The notes under the pieces are model-generated. The model saw only the letters and a list, made by a program, of their open reading frames with translations. It was not told where the DNA came from and searched no databases. A stretch of 64,000 nt of DNA, taken from NCBI GenBank assembly GCA_023665185.1, contig JAMPEL010000003.1:39556-103555 (forward strand), written 5' to 3'. This document shows positions 27,829-37,797 of this stretch, piece by piece. The number at the start of each line of letters is the position of its first letter. Position 1 is the first letter of the stretch. Source of the stretch: Roseburia sp. GTDB lineage: Bacteria > Bacteroidota > Bacteroidia > Bacteroidales > Bacteroidaceae. The position numbers and the translations under genes are program-made.

Positions 27829-28311
27829 TTACTCAGCAGACTCAGGCTGTGCCTCTACTGTAGCCTCCTCAACAGAAGCCTCTGTAGTCTTGGCTGAAGA
27901 CTTTCTCGAACGACGAGTACGAGTCTTCTTTACCTCAGCCTTAGCCATGTTCTCATCGAAGTCTACAAGCTCAATGAAAGCCATATCTGCATCATCTGAC
28001 GCACGCTTACCAAGCTTGATTATACGTGTGTAACCTCCTGGACGGTCTGCAACCTTTGTTGCGATAGTTCCAAAAAGTTCAGTAATTGCATACTTGTTCT
28101 GCAAATAACTGAAAACAACACGACGAGATGCTGTTGTGTCATCCTTTGATTTTGTAATCAGCGGCTCAACATACATACGAAGAGCTTTCGCCTTTTGAAG
28201 AGTCGTTGTTATTCTTTTATGCTCAATCAAAGAAATGGCCATATTAGCCAACATGGCAGCCCTGTGAGAAGCCTTACGACCCAGATGGTTAAATTTCTTA
28301 TTGTGTCTCAT
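27829..28311 (-). CDS. rplQ: 50S ribosomal protein L17
   Basis: Last gene of the operon, 160 residues. The L17 core ([20 protein letters not shown] at the start, then a [20 protein letters not shown] segment) fills residues 1-120. The remaining 40 residues are a low-complexity tail rich in Lys, Arg, Glu and Thr, longer than in Escherichia coli L17 and usual in Bacteroidetes. L17 sits near the peptide exit tunnel of the large subunit. It follows rpoA by 3 bases, so the two are coupled. Confidence 0.97.
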   Translation of the reverse strand: MRHNKKFNHLGRKASHRAAMLANMAISLIEHKRITTTLQKAKALRMYVEPLITKSKDDTTASRRVVFSYLQNKYAITELFGTIATKVADRPGGYTRIIKLGKRASDDADMAFIELVDFDENMAKAEVKKTRTRRSRKSSAKTTEASVEEATVEAQPESAE

Positions 28312-28314
28312 CTT

Positions 28315-29307
28315 TTAATCTTTGTCTAATTTATACTTAGAAATATCTGTTCCGAACGACAGGTTCAAGCTCTCAAGCAAGTCGTCAAGCTCTGTGAGTG
28401 ACTTCTTACCAAAGTTACGGAACTTAAGCAAATCTGTTTTGTTGAATTGTACCAAATCGCCAAGGGTTTCAACATCCGCCGCCTTCAAGCAGTTGAGCGC
28501 ACGGACCGAAAGATCCATTTCAACGAGTTTAGTCTTAAGCAACTGGCGCATACGCAATACTTCTTCATCGAATTCCTCATTACCGTCAAGATCATTGTTC
28601 TCAAGAGTAATCTTCTCGTCTGAGAACAACATGAAATGGTAAATAAGAATCTTTGCAGCCTCTTTCAAGGCATCTTTTGGATGAATTGAACCATCGGTCA
28701 TGATTTCAAGCACCAACTTCTCATAGTCAGTCTTCTGCTGTACACGATAGTTTTCAACTGCGAACTTGACGTTGCGTATAGGAGTATAAATAGAGTCAAT
28801 AGCTATCTCATTCACTTCATTGCAGAACTCTCTGTTCTCCTCAGAAGGAACATAACCACGTCCCTTGTTTATACTCAATTCTATATCCAATGTCGCTTGA
28901 GGATCTAAATGACAAATTACCAAATCAGGATTTAACACTCCAAATCCACTGAGATACTTATTAATATCTCCTGCCTTAAACTCTGTTGAATTTTCGATAG
29001 CAATGGAAATTCGTTCAGACTCATTCTCATCCACTATTTGCTTGAATCTAACTTGCTTCAGATTCAAGATAATGTTGGTAACGTCCTCCTTAACTCCCGG
29101 AATTGTCGAAAACTCATGCTCAACACCTGCTATACGCACTGTGTTAATTGCATAACCTTCAAGAGAGGAGAGAAGAATGCGGCGAAGTGAATTACCAATA
29201 GTAATTCCAAAGCCGGGTTCCAAAGGACGGAACTCAAACTTTCCGTACTTGTCATCGGCTTCCAACATTATTACTTTTTCTGGTTTTTGAAATGCTAATA
29301 CCGCCAT
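28315..29307 (-). CDS. rpoA: DNA-directed RNA polymerase alpha subunit
   Basis: 330 residues, full length. The N-terminal assembly domain has the [20 protein letters not shown] motif used for alpha dimerisation and beta contact. The C-terminal domain (about 255-320: [20 protein letters not shown], then [16 protein letters not shown]) carries the helix-hairpin-helix that binds upstream DNA and activators. It lies between rpsD and rplQ, the standard alpha-operon place, 9 bases after rpsD. Confidence 0.98.
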   Translation of the reverse strand: MAVLAFQKPEKVIMLEADDKYGKFEFRPLEPGFGITIGNSLRRILLSSLEGYAINTVRIAGVEHEFSTIPGVKEDVTNIILNLKQVRFKQIVDENESERISIAIENSTEFKAGDINKYLSGFGVLNPDLVICHLDPQATLDIELSINKGRGYVPSEENREFCNEVNEIAIDSIYTPIRNVKFAVENYRVQQKTDYEKLVLEIMTDGSIHPKDALKEAAKILIYHFMLFSDEKITLENNDLDGNEEFDEEVLRMRQLLKTKLVEMDLSVRALNCLKAADVETLGDLVQFNKTDLLKFRNFGKKSLTELDDLLESLNLSFGTDISKYKLDKD

Positions 29308-29316
29308 TGTTAATTA

Positions 29317-29922
29317 TTATTTAGAGTACAACTCGACAATCATCTGCTCTTTAATATTCTCCGGGATGTCAGCACGCTCTGGCAAATGCAGGAACTTTCC
29401 ACCCATAATGTTCTCGTCCCATTCAATCCACGGATATTTGCTGTGGTTGAAACCAGCCAAAGAAGCAGCAATTACCTCAAGTGACTTAGCTTTTTCACGA
29501 ACCGCAACAACCTGTCCTGGCTTTACAGAAAAAGAAGGGATGTTCACAACCTTACCATCTACTGTAATATGCTTGTGACTAACCAACTGACGAGCAGCCG
29601 CACGAGTAGAAGCCAAACCAAGACGATATACTACATTGTCAAGACGTGCCTCAAGTTTCTGCAACAAAACCTCACCAGTAATACCCGGAGTAGAAGCTGC
29701 CTTCTCAAACAAATTACGGAACTGACGCTCAAGCACACCATAAGTGTACTTTGCCTTCTGTTTCTCTGCAAGCATGAGACCATACTCAGAAGACTTCTTA
29801 CGACGGTTGTTACCATGCTGACCTGCAGGATAGTTTCTCTTAGACAATACCTTATCCGGGCCAAAAATTGCTTCGCCGAAGCGACGAGATATTCTTGATT
29901 TAGGTCCAATATATCTAGCCAT
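29317..29922 (-). CDS. rpsD: 30S ribosomal protein S4
   Basis: 201 residues with the N-terminal S4 domain ([20 protein letters not shown]) and an S4 RNA-binding domain at about 93-155 ([35 protein letters not shown]). It nucleates assembly of the 16S 5-prime domain. No N-terminal zinc-type cysteines are present. In other bacteria S4 represses its own operon; a 107-base gap before this gene contains a nested stem-loop that could be its binding site (see 29948-30012). Confidence 0.97.
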   Translation of the reverse strand: MARYIGPKSRISRRFGEAIFGPDKVLSKRNYPAGQHGNNRRKKSSEYGLMLAEKQKAKYTYGVLERQFRNLFEKAASTPGITGEVLLQKLEARLDNVVYRLGLASTRAAARQLVSHKHITVDGKVVNIPSFSVKPGQVVAVREKAKSLEVIAASLAGFNHSKYPWIEWDENIMGGKFLHLPERADIPENIKEQMIVELYSK

Positions 29923-29947
29923 TATTCTTTCTGGTTTTTGAAAGTAT

Positions 29948-30012
29948 ATCCCATTGCATTGCAGCCGCGACTACAGAAAGGAAAGATGTAGTCAAAATAA
30001 TGACAATGGAAT
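29948..30012 (-). promoter_or_regulatory. Nested stem-loop in the rpsK-rpsD gap, candidate S4 leader
   Basis: An outer helix pairs ATCCCATTGCATT (29948-29960) with AATGACAATGGAAT (29999-30012), with a bulge and one mismatch, and an inner perfect helix GACTACA/TGTAGTC (29969-29975, 29987-29993) closes an 11-base loop. The gap is far longer than most others in the operon. S4 autoregulation is known in other phyla; here it is inferred from position and structure only. Confidence 0.45.
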
Positions 30013-30029
30013 ACACAAATAAATAATAA

Positions 30030-30419
30030 TTATACTCTTCTTCTCTTAGGAGGACGACATCCGTTATGTGGAAGTGGAGTTACGTCAATAATCTCAGTAA
30101 CCTCAATGCCGACACCATGAACACCACGAATAGCAGATTCACGACCATTACCCGGACCTTTCACATAAGCAACAACCTTTCTCAAGCCAAGGTCGTAGGC
30201 AACTTTAGCACAATCCTGTGCTGCCATCTGAGCCGCATAAGGTGTGTTCTTCTTAGAACCTCTGAATCCCATTTTGCCTGCTGACGACCATGAGATAACC
30301 TGTCCTTCACTATTTGCCAAAGTAACAATGATATTGTTGAATGACGAATGAACATGAAGCTGTCCCTGTGCATCAACCTTGACATTTCTCTTCTTAGCAG
30401 AAGTTGTTTTCTTTGCCAT
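30030..30419 (-). CDS. rpsK: 30S ribosomal protein S11
   Basis: 129 residues of standard length. Core motifs [34 protein letters not shown] and the C-terminal [13 protein letters not shown] are intact; this last tail contacts 16S rRNA at the platform. It is 9 bases after rpsM and precedes the structured gap ahead of rpsD. Confidence 0.98.
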   Translation of the reverse strand: MAKKTTSAKKRNVKVDAQGQLHVHSSFNNIIVTLANSEGQVISWSSAGKMGFRGSKKNTPYAAQMAAQDCAKVAYDLGLRKVVAYVKGPGNGRESAIRGVHGVGIEVTEIIDVTPLPHNGCRPPKRRRV

Positions 30420-30428
30420 ATCTGATTA

Positions 30429-30809
30429 TTATTTAGTAGCTTTTTTCTTATTTGCAACAGTCTTTTTCTTACCCTTGCGAGTACGAGCATTATTCTTAGT
30501 ACTCTGACCACGAACAGGGAGTCCGATACGATGACGAATACCACGATAACAGCCTATGTCCATCAAACGCTTAATATTAAGCTGTACCTCAGAACGAAGG
30601 TCACCTTCAACCTTATACTCCTTAGCAATTATTTCACGGATTTTTCCAGCCTGCTCATCATTCCAGTCTTTTACCTTCAAATCCCTGTCTATGCCAGCCT
30701 TATCCAATATTTTAGCTGAACTACTGCGGCCTATACCATAAATGTATGTCAACGCAATTTCGCCTCTCTTATTCTGCGGGAGGTCTACACCAACAATTCT
30801 TATTGCCAT
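30429..30809 (-). CDS. rpsM: 30S ribosomal protein S13
   Basis: 126 residues. The start [20 protein letters not shown] and the helix-two-turn-helix ([17 protein letters not shown]) are typical; the C-terminal extension [17 protein letters not shown] reaches toward the P-site tRNA. It contacts S19 in the head of the small subunit. It follows the short rpmJ gene by 32 bases. Confidence 0.98.
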   Translation of the reverse strand: MAIRIVGVDLPQNKRGEIALTYIYGIGRSSSAKILDKAGIDRDLKVKDWNDEQAGKIREIIAKEYKVEGDLRSEVQLNIKRLMDIGCYRGIRHRIGLPVRGQSTKNNARTRKGKKKTVANKKKATK

Positions 30810-30841
30810 ATATCTTTCTTATTTATTCTCTAACAACAGAA

Positions 30842-30958
30842 TCATCCCTGACGTAATTTATACTTAGGATTCTTCTTATTAATTACAAACAAACGTCCTT
30901 TACGTCTAACGATAACGCAATCTGGTGTACGCTTCTTCAAAGATGCTCTTGTTTTCAT
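30842..30958 (-). CDS. rpmJ: 50S ribosomal protein L36
   Basis: A 38-residue gene. It reads [14 protein letters not shown], then [20 protein letters not shown] and ends LRQG. The zinc-binding Cys/His set of the usual L36 is absent: only one cysteine remains, so this is the zinc-free type. It lies between infA (13-base gap) and rpsM, as in other Bacteroidetes. ATG at 30956-30958, TGA at 30842-30844. Confidence 0.95.
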   Translation of the reverse strand: MKTRASLKKRTPDCVIVRRKGRLFVINKKNPKYKLRQG

Positions 30959-30971
30959 ATATTGATTCTTT

Positions 30972-31190
30972 TTATTTATATCTGAATACTATTCTACCTT
31001 TTGACAAGTCATAAGGAGACATCTCTACACGTATCTTATCACCAGGAAGAATTTTGATGTAATGCATCCTCATCTTACCAGATATGTGAGCGATAATCTC
31101 ATGACCATTCTCCAATTCTACACGAAACATTGCATTAGACAATGCCTCTACAATAGTTCCATCTTGTTCAATTGCTGACTGCTTAGCCAT
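30972..31190 (-). CDS. infA: Translation initiation factor IF-1
   Basis: 72 residues, full length, a single S1-type OB fold: [39 protein letters not shown] and [20 protein letters not shown]. It binds the ribosomal A site during initiation. It is 5 bases after map and starts the alpha part of the transcript. Confidence 0.98.
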   Translation of the reverse strand: MAKQSAIEQDGTIVEALSNAMFRVELENGHEIIAHISGKMRMHYIKILPGDKIRVEMSPYDLSKGRIVFRYK

Positions 31191-31195
31191 AGTCT

Positions 31196-31993
31196 CTAAA
31201 ATGATTTATCTCCTAATACTTTTTCTATTTCCTCAAACGACGATAAAATATCCGCTTTTCCTTTACGCACACATATCGAATGCTCAAAATGTGCAGCTGG
31301 TTTATTATCACGAGTGACAACACCCCAACAATCGGGCTGCAAATAAATATCCTTCTTGCCCATTGTTATCATAGGCTCTATTGCAATACAAAGACCGTTT
31401 TTCAAAAGCATACCGTTTCCTCTTTTCCCATAGTTAGGAACTTGGGGAGACTCATGCATCTCACGACCTATTCCATGACCGACAAACTCTCTGACAACTC
31501 CATAACCATTCATCTCACAATGTGTCTGAATTGAATATGAAATATCACCTAATCTGTGACCAACAACAGCCTGCTCTATTCCTTTATACAATGCCTCTTT
31601 CGTTGTAAGCAACAAATTTCTGACTTCATCAGAAATTTCACCTACTGCAAAAGTATAACAAGAATCACCACAGAAACCATTCAATAATGTACCGCAATCC
31701 ACTGATACGATATCACCTTCCTTTAAAGGCAAATCATTAGGAATACCATGCACAACCTGATTATTTACAGAAGTACAAATGCTGGCAGGAAATGGCTCCC
31801 CATAGGGATTGGGAAATCCTTTAAATGTCGGTTCCGCCCCATTATCCCTGATGAATGTCTCAGCCAAAACATCTAACTGCTTTGTCGTCACACCAGGCCT
31901 GATAATTTTAGCAATCTCTGCCAACACTCTTCCCACCAACAAATTGGCTTCTCGTAAAAGTTCAACTTCCTCGTCAGTCTTAAGATATACCAT
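31196..31993 (-). CDS. map: Type I methionine aminopeptidase
   Basis: 265 residues. The five metal ligands and catalytic histidine are all visible in order: [10 protein letters not shown] (His), [14 protein letters not shown] (two Asp), [16 protein letters not shown] (His), CIAIEPMI (Glu) and AHFEHSICV (Glu). It removes the initiator methionine from nascent proteins. It sits between secY and infA; adk, which separates secY from map in many other phyla, is missing here as usual in Bacteroidetes. It lacks an N-terminal zinc-finger extension. Confidence 0.97.
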   Translation of the reverse strand: MVYLKTDEEVELLREANLLVGRVLAEIAKIIRPGVTTKQLDVLAETFIRDNGAEPTFKGFPNPYGEPFPASICTSVNNQVVHGIPNDLPLKEGDIVSVDCGTLLNGFCGDSCYTFAVGEISDEVRNLLLTTKEALYKGIEQAVVGHRLGDISYSIQTHCEMNGYGVVREFVGHGIGREMHESPQVPNYGKRGNGMLLKNGLCIAIEPMITMGKKDIYLQPDCWGVVTRDNKPAAHFEHSICVRKGKADILSSFEEIEKVLGDKSF

Positions 31994-32001
31994 CTTCCTA
32001 T

Positions 32002-33378
32002 TTAATAAGCAGTATTAGCCGCATGAGCACCACGGATACGTCCAGTCTCAAGAAGCCCATCATAATGTCTCATCATCAAATGACTCTCAATCTGCTGAAG
32101 AGTATCAAGAACCACACCAACAAGAATCAACAATGACGTACCACCAAAGAACTGTGCAAATTCACGCTGCACTCCAAACAAACCAGCAAATGCAGGCATT
32201 ATAGCTATAAAAGCCAAAAACAAAGAACCAGGCAAAGTTATGCGAGACATAATCCTATCAAGGAAATCCGCAGTATTTTTACCAGGCTTTACTCCTGGAA
32301 TAAAACCATTGTTCCGCTTCATATCTTCTGCCATCTGAGTTGGATTGATAGTTATAGCTGTATACAAATAAGTGAAAACAACAATCAATACAGCAAATAT
32401 CAAATTGTAGATTCCACTTGTATTGTCCATCAATTGAGTCATGAATGGACTCAACTTTCCGCCAGATATGTATCCTGCAACAGTCACAGGAATAAACATT
32501 ATAGCCTGTGCAAAGATAATAGGCATTACATTTGCCGCATAAGGCTTCAATGGTATATACTGACGCGCACCACCATACTGTCTGTTTCCAACAACCTTCT
32601 TTGCATATTGTACTGGCACTCTACGTACACCCTGTACAAGCAGAATTGCAGCAGCAATAACAGCAAGAAGTACAACAATCTCCACAAGCAAGACAATAAG
32701 ACCTCCCTGCCCAGGAGAAGAGAAACGAGTCGTTAGCTCCTGAATAAATGCCTGAGGAAAACGAGCAATAATACCAATCATGATAATCAAAGAGATACCA
32801 TTTCCAATACCCTTGTCCGTAATCCTTTCACCCAACCACAAAATAAACATACTACCTGCAGCTAGAATGATTGTCGCTGTAATCAAGAACCAAGTCCAAT
32901 CCAATGACGGATAAAGAGCTGTACCTCCAGTCTGTATTCTCAAATTGATAAGATATGAAGGGGCTTGAAATAGCAAAATCAGAATTGTCAAATAACGAGT
33001 GTACTGATTCATCTTTCTTCTACCACTTTCACCTTCACGCTGCATCTTTTGGAAAAAAGGCACAGCAATGCCAAGCAACTGCATCACGATTGAAGCAGAA
33101 ATATATGGCATGATTCCAAGTGCAAAGATAGATGCCTTAGAAAAAGCTCCACCTGAGAACATATCAAGCAAAGACATAAGTCCGCCTTCCGTCTGATTGC
33201 GCAAACCTTGAAGTGCTTCAGTATCAATACCTGGCAAAACAACATAGGAACCAAAACGGTAAACGACAACAAACATAAGGGTAATGAGGAGTCTCGTTCT
33301 GAGATCCTCAATTTTCCCTATGTTAGACAATGTCTTAACAATCTTGATATTCTTAAGTTTATCGATTGCTTTTCCCAT
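32002..33378 (-). CDS. secY: Preprotein translocase subunit SecY
   Basis: 458 residues with about ten membrane helices. The start (IKIVKTLSNIGKIEDLRTRL), the plug region (PGIDTEALQGL), the YAKKVVGNRQYGGARQYIPL cytoplasmic loop and the SASIVMQLLGIAVPFF helix match SecY. It forms the membrane channel for Sec export with SecE and SecG. It follows rplO by only 4 bases, the usual spc-operon order. Confidence 0.98.
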   Translation of the reverse strand: MGKAIDKLKNIKIVKTLSNIGKIEDLRTRLLITLMFVVVYRFGSYVVLPGIDTEALQGLRNQTEGGLMSLLDMFSGGAFSKASIFALGIMPYISASIVMQLLGIAVPFFQKMQREGESGRRKMNQYTRYLTILILLFQAPSYLINLRIQTGGTALYPSLDWTWFLITATIILAAGSMFILWLGERITDKGIGNGISLIIMIGIIARFPQAFIQELTTRFSSPGQGGLIVLLVEIVVLLAVIAAAILLVQGVRRVPVQYAKKVVGNRQYGGARQYIPLKPYAANVMPIIFAQAIMFIPVTVAGYISGGKLSPFMTQLMDNTSGIYNLIFAVLIVVFTYLYTAITINPTQMAEDMKRNNGFIPGVKPGKNTADFLDRIMSRITLPGSLFLAFIAIMPAFAGLFGVQREFAQFFGGTSLLILVGVVLDTLQQIESHLMMRHYDGLLETGRIRGAHAANTAY

Positions 33379-33382
33379 TATT

Positions 33383-33829
33383 TTAAAGTTTTACCGCATT
33401 GCCACCCTTTTCTGTAATCATAGCTTCAGCCTTCTGTGAGAAAGCATGAGCTTCAATATCCAGTTTAGAGGTCAATTCGCCATCAGCCAAAACTTTTACA
33501 CACTGTTTTGAATTTGCCAATCCTGCTTCAATAATATCAAGAAGAGTAATCTTTGTCAATCCCTTGTCATCAGCCAATTTCTGAATGTCATCAAGATTTA
33601 CAGCCTTATACTCAACCCTGTTGATATTTTTGAATCCGAATTTAGGTACACGACGCTGCAACGGCATCTGTCCACCTTCAAAACCAATTTTCTTTTTGTA
33701 ACCAGATCTTGCCTTAGCACCCTTATGTCCACGTGTAGATGTACGTCCCTTACCAGAACCATATCCACGTCCAACACGTTTGCTATTATGCGTTGAGCCT
33801 TCTGCCGGTCTTAAATTATGCAATTCCAT
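33383..33829 (-). CDS. rplO: 50S ribosomal protein L15
   Basis: 148 residues. The glycine- and arginine-rich N-terminal tail (MELHNLRPAEGSTHNSKRVG, GRGYGSGKGRTSTRGHKG) and the folded C-terminal half with KITLLDIIEAGLANSKQCVK are intact. L15 acts late in large-subunit assembly. It precedes secY, with 27 bases from rpmD. Confidence 0.98.
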   Translation of the reverse strand: MELHNLRPAEGSTHNSKRVGRGYGSGKGRTSTRGHKGAKARSGYKKKIGFEGGQMPLQRRVPKFGFKNINRVEYKAVNLDDIQKLADDKGLTKITLLDIIEAGLANSKQCVKVLADGELTSKLDIEAHAFSQKAEAMITEKGGNAVKL

Positions 33830-33856
33830 TTTATTCTCAAAATTAAATTAGTTCAA

Positions 33857-34033
33857 TTAATCTACAACCTCTACAAGATGGTGAACTTTGCGAATCATAC
33901 CACGCAATGATGGTGTATCCTCACGCTCAACTACCTTATTCATTTTTTTCAAGCCTAATGAATCTAGAGTACGTTTCTGATCAATCGGTCGACCGACACG
34001 ACTTTTTATCTGCTTAATCTTAATTGTAGCCAT
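33857..34033 (-). CDS. rpmD: 50S ribosomal protein L30
   Basis: 58 residues from the ATG at 34033 (MATIKIKQIKSRVGRPIDQK), ending VHHLVEVVD. A TTG two codons earlier (34039) also keeps the frame, but the ATG gives the conserved L30 N-terminus and normal length. It sits between rpsE and rplO; L30 is a small large-subunit protein. Confidence 0.95.
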   Translation of the reverse strand: MATIKIKQIKSRVGRPIDQKRTLDSLGLKKMNKVVEREDTPSLRGMIRKVHHLVEVVD

Positions 34034-34046
34034 TACCAATCCTCCT

Positions 34047-34556
34047 TTATCCTCTAAAAACTTTAGTTAAACTAACACCGCGGTTCTGCGCTACAGTCTT
34101 AGGATCACGCATATTAGCAAGAGCTTCAATTGTAGCCTTCACCAAGTTATGCGGATTTGAAGAACCCTTAGATTTTGCAAGAACATCAGTAATACCAACA
34201 CTCTCAAAAACAGCACGCATTGCACCACCTGCTACAACTCCTGTACCGGCAGAAGCAGGCATAACAAGTACACGAGCACCACCAAATTTAGCATAAACCT
34301 CATGTGGAACAGTGCCCTTGAGAACAGGAACCTTGACTAGATTCTTTTTAGCGGCTTCAACACCCTTTGCAATAGCAGCAGTTACTTCGCCTGCCTTTCC
34401 AAGACCATAGCCAATCACACCATCACCGTTTCCAACAACTACAATGGCTGCGAATGTGAATGTTCTACCACCCTTTGTAACTTTTGTAACACGATTAATA
34501 GCAACCAATCGATCTTTCAGCTCGACATCGTTTCCTATCTTAACTCTATTAACCAT
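34047..34556 (-). CDS. rpsE: 30S ribosomal protein S5
   Basis: 169 residues. The double-stranded-RNA-binding-like N-terminal domain ([38 protein letters not shown]) and the C-terminal domain ([20 protein letters not shown]) are complete. S5 helps decoding accuracy and mRNA helicase action at the entry tunnel. It follows rplR by 8 bases. Confidence 0.98.
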   Translation of the reverse strand: MVNRVKIGNDVELKDRLVAINRVTKVTKGGRTFTFAAIVVVGNGDGVIGYGLGKAGEVTAAIAKGVEAAKKNLVKVPVLKGTVPHEVYAKFGGARVLVMPASAGTGVVAGGAMRAVFESVGITDVLAKSKGSSNPHNLVKATIEALANMRDPKTVAQNRGVSLTKVFRG

Positions 34557-34564
34557 AATTTCAA

Positions 34565-34906
34565 TTAAAATTTAAGTCCAGCGTTACGGGCAGCATCTGC
34601 TACCTCCTTAATTCTCCCATGGTACAAATAACCGTTACGATCAAATACTACAGTAGTAATACCAGCCTCTATAGCCTTTTTCGCAATCAGTTCACCAACT
34701 TTAGCAGCCTGCTCGCACTTAGCGCATTTTTCCATACCGAGTGATGATGCAGCAACAAGAGTATTTGCTTTCTCATCATCTATAATCTGTACATAAATCT
34801 GCTTGTTACTTCTGAATACAGACATTCTTGGACGTTCAGCGGTACCAGATATCTTATTGCGTATTCTATATTTGATTTTAATACGTCTTTCTAACTTTGT
34901 TATCAT
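34565..34906 (-). CDS. rplR: 50S ribosomal protein L18
   Basis: 113 residues. [20 protein letters not shown] and the C-terminal [20 protein letters not shown] are typical of L18, which binds 5S rRNA together with L5. The N-terminus is short, as expected for a bacterial L18. It lies between rplF and rpsE. Confidence 0.97.
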   Translation of the reverse strand: MITKLERRIKIKYRIRNKISGTAERPRMSVFRSNKQIYVQIIDDEKANTLVAASSLGMEKCAKCEQAAKVGELIAKKAIEAGITTVVFDRNGYLYHGRIKEVADAARNAGLKF

Positions 34907-34924
34907 ACTCGTACAATTAAAAAA

Positions 34925-35494
34925 TTATTTAGCACTTGCTGACTTACCAGACTTCCTTCTAATAACCTCACCCTGGAAACGAATACCCTTTCCCTTATAA
35001 GGTTCAGGCATACGGAATGAACGAATCTTAGCACATACCATACCCAGCAACTGTTTGTCACAAGACTCGAGCATGATCAGAGGGTCCTGATTTCTCTCAG
35101 ACTTTGTCTCCACCTTGATTTCCTTAGGCAATTCGAAACAAATAGCATGAGAATATCCCAAAGCAAAATCAAGAACATTACCTGTATTGGAAACACGATA
35201 ACCAACACCTACCAACTGCAATGTTTTCTTGTATCCCTCAGAAACACCTATAACCATGTTGTTAACAAGAGCACGGTACAATCCATGAAACGCATGACGC
35301 TGTTTCGGATTATCAACCATCATATCCACATTCTCCTCCATTGTCAACTTTCCGTCCTCAATCACAACATTTATAGCAGGATTTACATATTGAGAGAGTT
35401 CTCCTTTAGGACCTTTTACAGTTACAATGTCATCCTTATGAGTAACAGTTACTCCTGCAGGAATAATAATAGGCAATTTACCAATTCTAGACAT
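34925..35494 (-). CDS. rplF: 50S ribosomal protein L6
   Basis: 189 residues with two repeated L6 folds. It begins MSRIGKLPIIIPAGVTVTHK, and the C-terminal rRNA-binding segment RMPEPYKGKGIRFQGEVIRR is intact. It sits near the sarcin-ricin loop where EF-G binds. It follows rpsH by 18 bases. Confidence 0.98.
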   Translation of the reverse strand: MSRIGKLPIIIPAGVTVTHKDDIVTVKGPKGELSQYVNPAINVVIEDGKLTMEENVDMMVDNPKQRHAFHGLYRALVNNMVIGVSEGYKKTLQLVGVGYRVSNTGNVLDFALGYSHAICFELPKEIKVETKSERNQDPLIMLESCDKQLLGMVCAKIRSFRMPEPYKGKGIRFQGEVIRRKSGKSASAK

Positions 35495-35512
35495 TATATT
35501 TCCTCTTTTACA

Positions 35513-35908
35513 TTAATATACATAACAAAGAACTTCACCACCGATTTTCAATTCGGAAGCTTCCTTATCTGTCATCACACCCTTAGATGTAGATATTATA
35601 GCAATACCCAATCCATTTATGACACGTGGCATATCTTTATAGCCAGTGTACTTACGGAGACCCGGACGAGAAACTCTCTTAAGACTAACAATCGCATTAG
35701 TCTTAGTTTCCGGATCATACTTCAAGGCAATCTTAATAGTTCCTTGAGGTCCATCTTCTACAAACTTGTAGTTCAACAAATAACCCTTGTCAAAAAGGAT
35801 CTTTGTAATTTCCTTTTTCAAATTAGAGGCCGGTACTTCCACAATTTTGTGTTTAGCCATAATGGCATTTCTCAACCTCGTCAAATAATCTGCTATAGGA
35901 TCAGTCAT
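35513..35908 (-). CDS. rpsH: 30S ribosomal protein S8
   Basis: 131 residues. It begins MTDPIADYLTRLRNAIMAKH and ends in the conserved RNA-binding part GLGIAIISTSKGVMTDKEAS with GEVLCYVY. In Escherichia coli S8 represses the spc operon; here a short hairpin precedes the gene (35925-35939). It is preceded by a 54-base gap after rpsN. Confidence 0.98.
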   Translation of the reverse strand: MTDPIADYLTRLRNAIMAKHKIVEVPASNLKKEITKILFDKGYLLNYKFVEDGPQGTIKIALKYDPETKTNAIVSLKRVSRPGLRKYTGYKDMPRVINGLGIAIISTSKGVMTDKEASELKIGGEVLCYVY

Positions 35909-35924
35909 AATAAAATTAAATTAA

Positions 35925-35939
35925 TCGGGAATCTCCCGA
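35925..35939 (-). promoter_or_regulatory. Short hairpin in the rpsN-rpsH gap
   Basis: TCGGGA (35925-35930) and TCCCGA (35934-35939) form a 6-bp stem with a 3-base loop about 16 bases before the rpsH start codon. It could influence S8 translation, but it is small and may be incidental. Confidence 0.3.
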
Positions 35940-35962
35940 CAATATTTAAATAAAAAAATTGT

Positions 35963-36262
35963 TTACCAGCTTGATTTCTTTACACCAGGGATAAGACCTG
36001 CAGAAGCCATTTCACGGAACTGAATACGTGAAAGTCCAAACTGACGCATGTATCCTCTTGGACGTCCTGTAATCTTACATCTGTTGTGCAGGCGAATAGG
36101 ATTTGCATTAGCTGGTATGCTCTGAAGTTCACGAGCTGCCTCATAAGCCTCCATCGGTTCACCAGTGTTTACAATCTTTTTCAAAGCTGCACGCTTTGCT
36201 GCATATTTAGCTACCAGTTTTGCTCGCTTAACCTCGCGAGCTTTCATTGATTCTTTTGCCAT
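35963..36262 (-). CDS. rpsN: 30S ribosomal protein S14 (zinc-free type)
   Basis: 99 residues, the long form. It begins [20 protein letters not shown] and contains [20 protein letters not shown], which is the S14 signature. The CxxC pairs of the short zinc-binding S14 are absent, so it does not need zinc. S14 lies in the head near the A site. It follows rplE by 5 bases. Confidence 0.97.
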   Translation of the reverse strand: MAKESMKAREVKRAKLVAKYAAKRAALKKIVNTGEPMEAYEAARELQSIPANANPIRLHNRCKITGRPRGYMRQFGLSRIQFREMASAGLIPGVKKSSW

Positions 36263-36267
36263 ATCTG

Positions 36268-36822
36268 TTATTTTTTTGCATCCTTAAATGGTAATCCAAA
36301 TGCTTTAAGAAGAGCGTATGCCTCCTCATCAGTCTTAGCAGATGTAACGAAAGTAATGTTCATACCCATAATCTTATCAACCTGATCGATATTGATTTCA
36401 GGGAATATAATCTGCTCCTGAATACCAAGCGTATAGTTACCACGTCCGTCGAAGTTAGCACTTATACCCTTAAAGTCACGAATACGAGGAAGAGATACAC
36501 GAATAAGTTTCTCCAAAAATTCGTACATTGTATTGCGACGAAGAGTAACCATTACTCCAATAGGCATCTTCTTACGAAGGCGGAAATTAGAGATATCCTT
36601 CTTAGACAATGTTGCAACAGGCTTCTGTCCTGTAATCTGTGCAATCTCAGCCATAGCGACTTCTATCATCTTCTTGTCAGCTGTAGCCTTACCCAGTCCC
36701 TGATTCACAACAATCTTCTTCAATACAGGAATCTGCATAGGAGAAGAATAATTAAACTGTTTCATCAATGCCGGCACAATCTGCTCAGCATACACATTCT
36801 TTAGATTAGCAGTAGTACTCAT
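36268..36822 (-). CDS. rplE: 50S ribosomal protein L5
   Basis: 184 residues, starting [20 protein letters not shown] after the initiator and containing [20 protein letters not shown] and the [20 protein letters not shown] segment. L5 binds 5S rRNA and touches the P-site tRNA. Its start codon overlaps the stop of rplX by one base (TAATG), showing translational coupling. Confidence 0.98.
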   Translation of the reverse strand: MSTTANLKNVYAEQIVPALMKQFNYSSPMQIPVLKKIVVNQGLGKATADKKMIEVAMAEIAQITGQKPVATLSKKDISNFRLRKKMPIGVMVTLRRNTMYEFLEKLIRVSLPRIRDFKGISANFDGRGNYTLGIQEQIIFPEINIDQVDKIMGMNITFVTSAKTDEEAYALLKAFGLPFKDAKK

Positions 36823-37139
36823 TAAATCTCCTCCCCTGATTTTTTTGCATAACGAACTAATTTGCCATTCTCACCAATCCTTCTTCCGATACGTGTAGGC
36901 TTTCCAGTCTTAGGGTCAAGCACGTTAAGGTTAGAAATATGGATAGGTGCCTCCTGCTTAATAATTCCTCCTTGTGGGTGCTTAGCACTTGGTTTTGTGC
37001 TCTTAGACACAATGTTCACACCCTCAACAACGGCACGCTGCTCTTTAACAAGCACAGAAAGAACTTTACCTGTCTGGCCCTTGTAGTTGCCAGCGTTCAC
37101 GTAAACCGTGTCACCTTTCTTTATATGTAACTTACTCAT
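36822..37139 (-). CDS. rplX: 50S ribosomal protein L24
   Basis: 105 residues. A KOW motif opens it ([29 protein letters not shown]), and the loop [20 protein letters not shown] is conserved. L24 starts large-subunit assembly. It overlaps rplE by one base and follows rplN by 19 bases. Confidence 0.97.
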   Translation of the reverse strand: MSKLHIKKGDTVYVNAGNYKGQTGKVLSVLVKEQRAVVEGVNIVSKSTKPSAKHPQGGIIKQEAPIHISNLNVLDPKTGKPTRIGRRIGENGKLVRYAKKSGEEI

Positions 37140-37158
37140 TACTATAAATCTTTATAAA

Positions 37159-37524
37159 TTAAAGAACCTCTGTAGCCAAAGAAACAACCTTCATGTTAGC
37201 AGCACGGAGCTCGCGAGCTACAGGACCGAAAATACGGCTACCTCTCATCTCACCAGCATTGTTCAAGAGAACACATGCATTGTCATCAAAACGGATGTAC
37301 GAGCCATCAGCACGACGTATCTCTTTCTTTGTGCGTACAATCAAAGCCTTTGACACTGCACCCTTCTTAATTTCACTTGAAGGGATAACATTTTTAACTG
37401 CTACAACAATCACATCTCCAACAGAAGCATAACGTCTTCTTGTACCTCCGAGAACTCTTATACAAAGAACCTCACGTGCACCGCTGTTATCAGCAACTGT
37501 CAATCTTGATTCTGTCTGTATCAT
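37159..37524 (-). CDS. rplN: 50S ribosomal protein L14
   Basis: 121 residues, one of the most conserved ribosomal proteins: [20 protein letters not shown], then [19 protein letters not shown] and the [20 protein letters not shown] segment. It bridges the subunits. The gap to rpsQ is 3 bases. Confidence 0.98.
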   Translation of the reverse strand: MIQTESRLTVADNSGAREVLCIRVLGGTRRRYASVGDVIVVAVKNVIPSSEIKKGAVSKALIVRTKKEIRRADGSYIRFDDNACVLLNNAGEMRGSRIFGPVARELRAANMKVVSLATEVL

Positions 37525-37527
37525 ATT

Positions 37528-37785
37528 TTACTTAGCCCTTTCTACGATTTGTACTAATCTCCATCTTTTAGTTTTGCTCAATGGACGAGTTTCCATAATC
37601 AACACTGAATCGCCAATGTTGCACTCGTTATTCTCATCATGAGCATGGTATTTCTTTGTCTTGCTGACAAATTTACCATAAATAGGGTGCTTTTCCTTAA
37701 ACTTTGCAGCAACGACAATGGTTTTGTCCATCTTATTGCTTGTAACCACACCCATTCTCTGTTTTCTTAAATTTCTAACTTCCAT
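37528..37785 (-). CDS. rpsQ: 30S ribosomal protein S17
   Basis: 85 residues with an OB fold: [19 protein letters not shown] and [19 protein letters not shown]. It binds the 16S 5-prime domain early in assembly. It lies between rpmC (12-base gap) and rplN. Confidence 0.98.
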   Translation of the reverse strand: MEVRNLRKQRMGVVTSNKMDKTIVVAAKFKEKHPIYGKFVSKTKKYHAHDENNECNIGDSVLIMETRPLSKTKRWRLVQIVERAK

Positions 37786-37797
37786 GTAGCCGCAATT

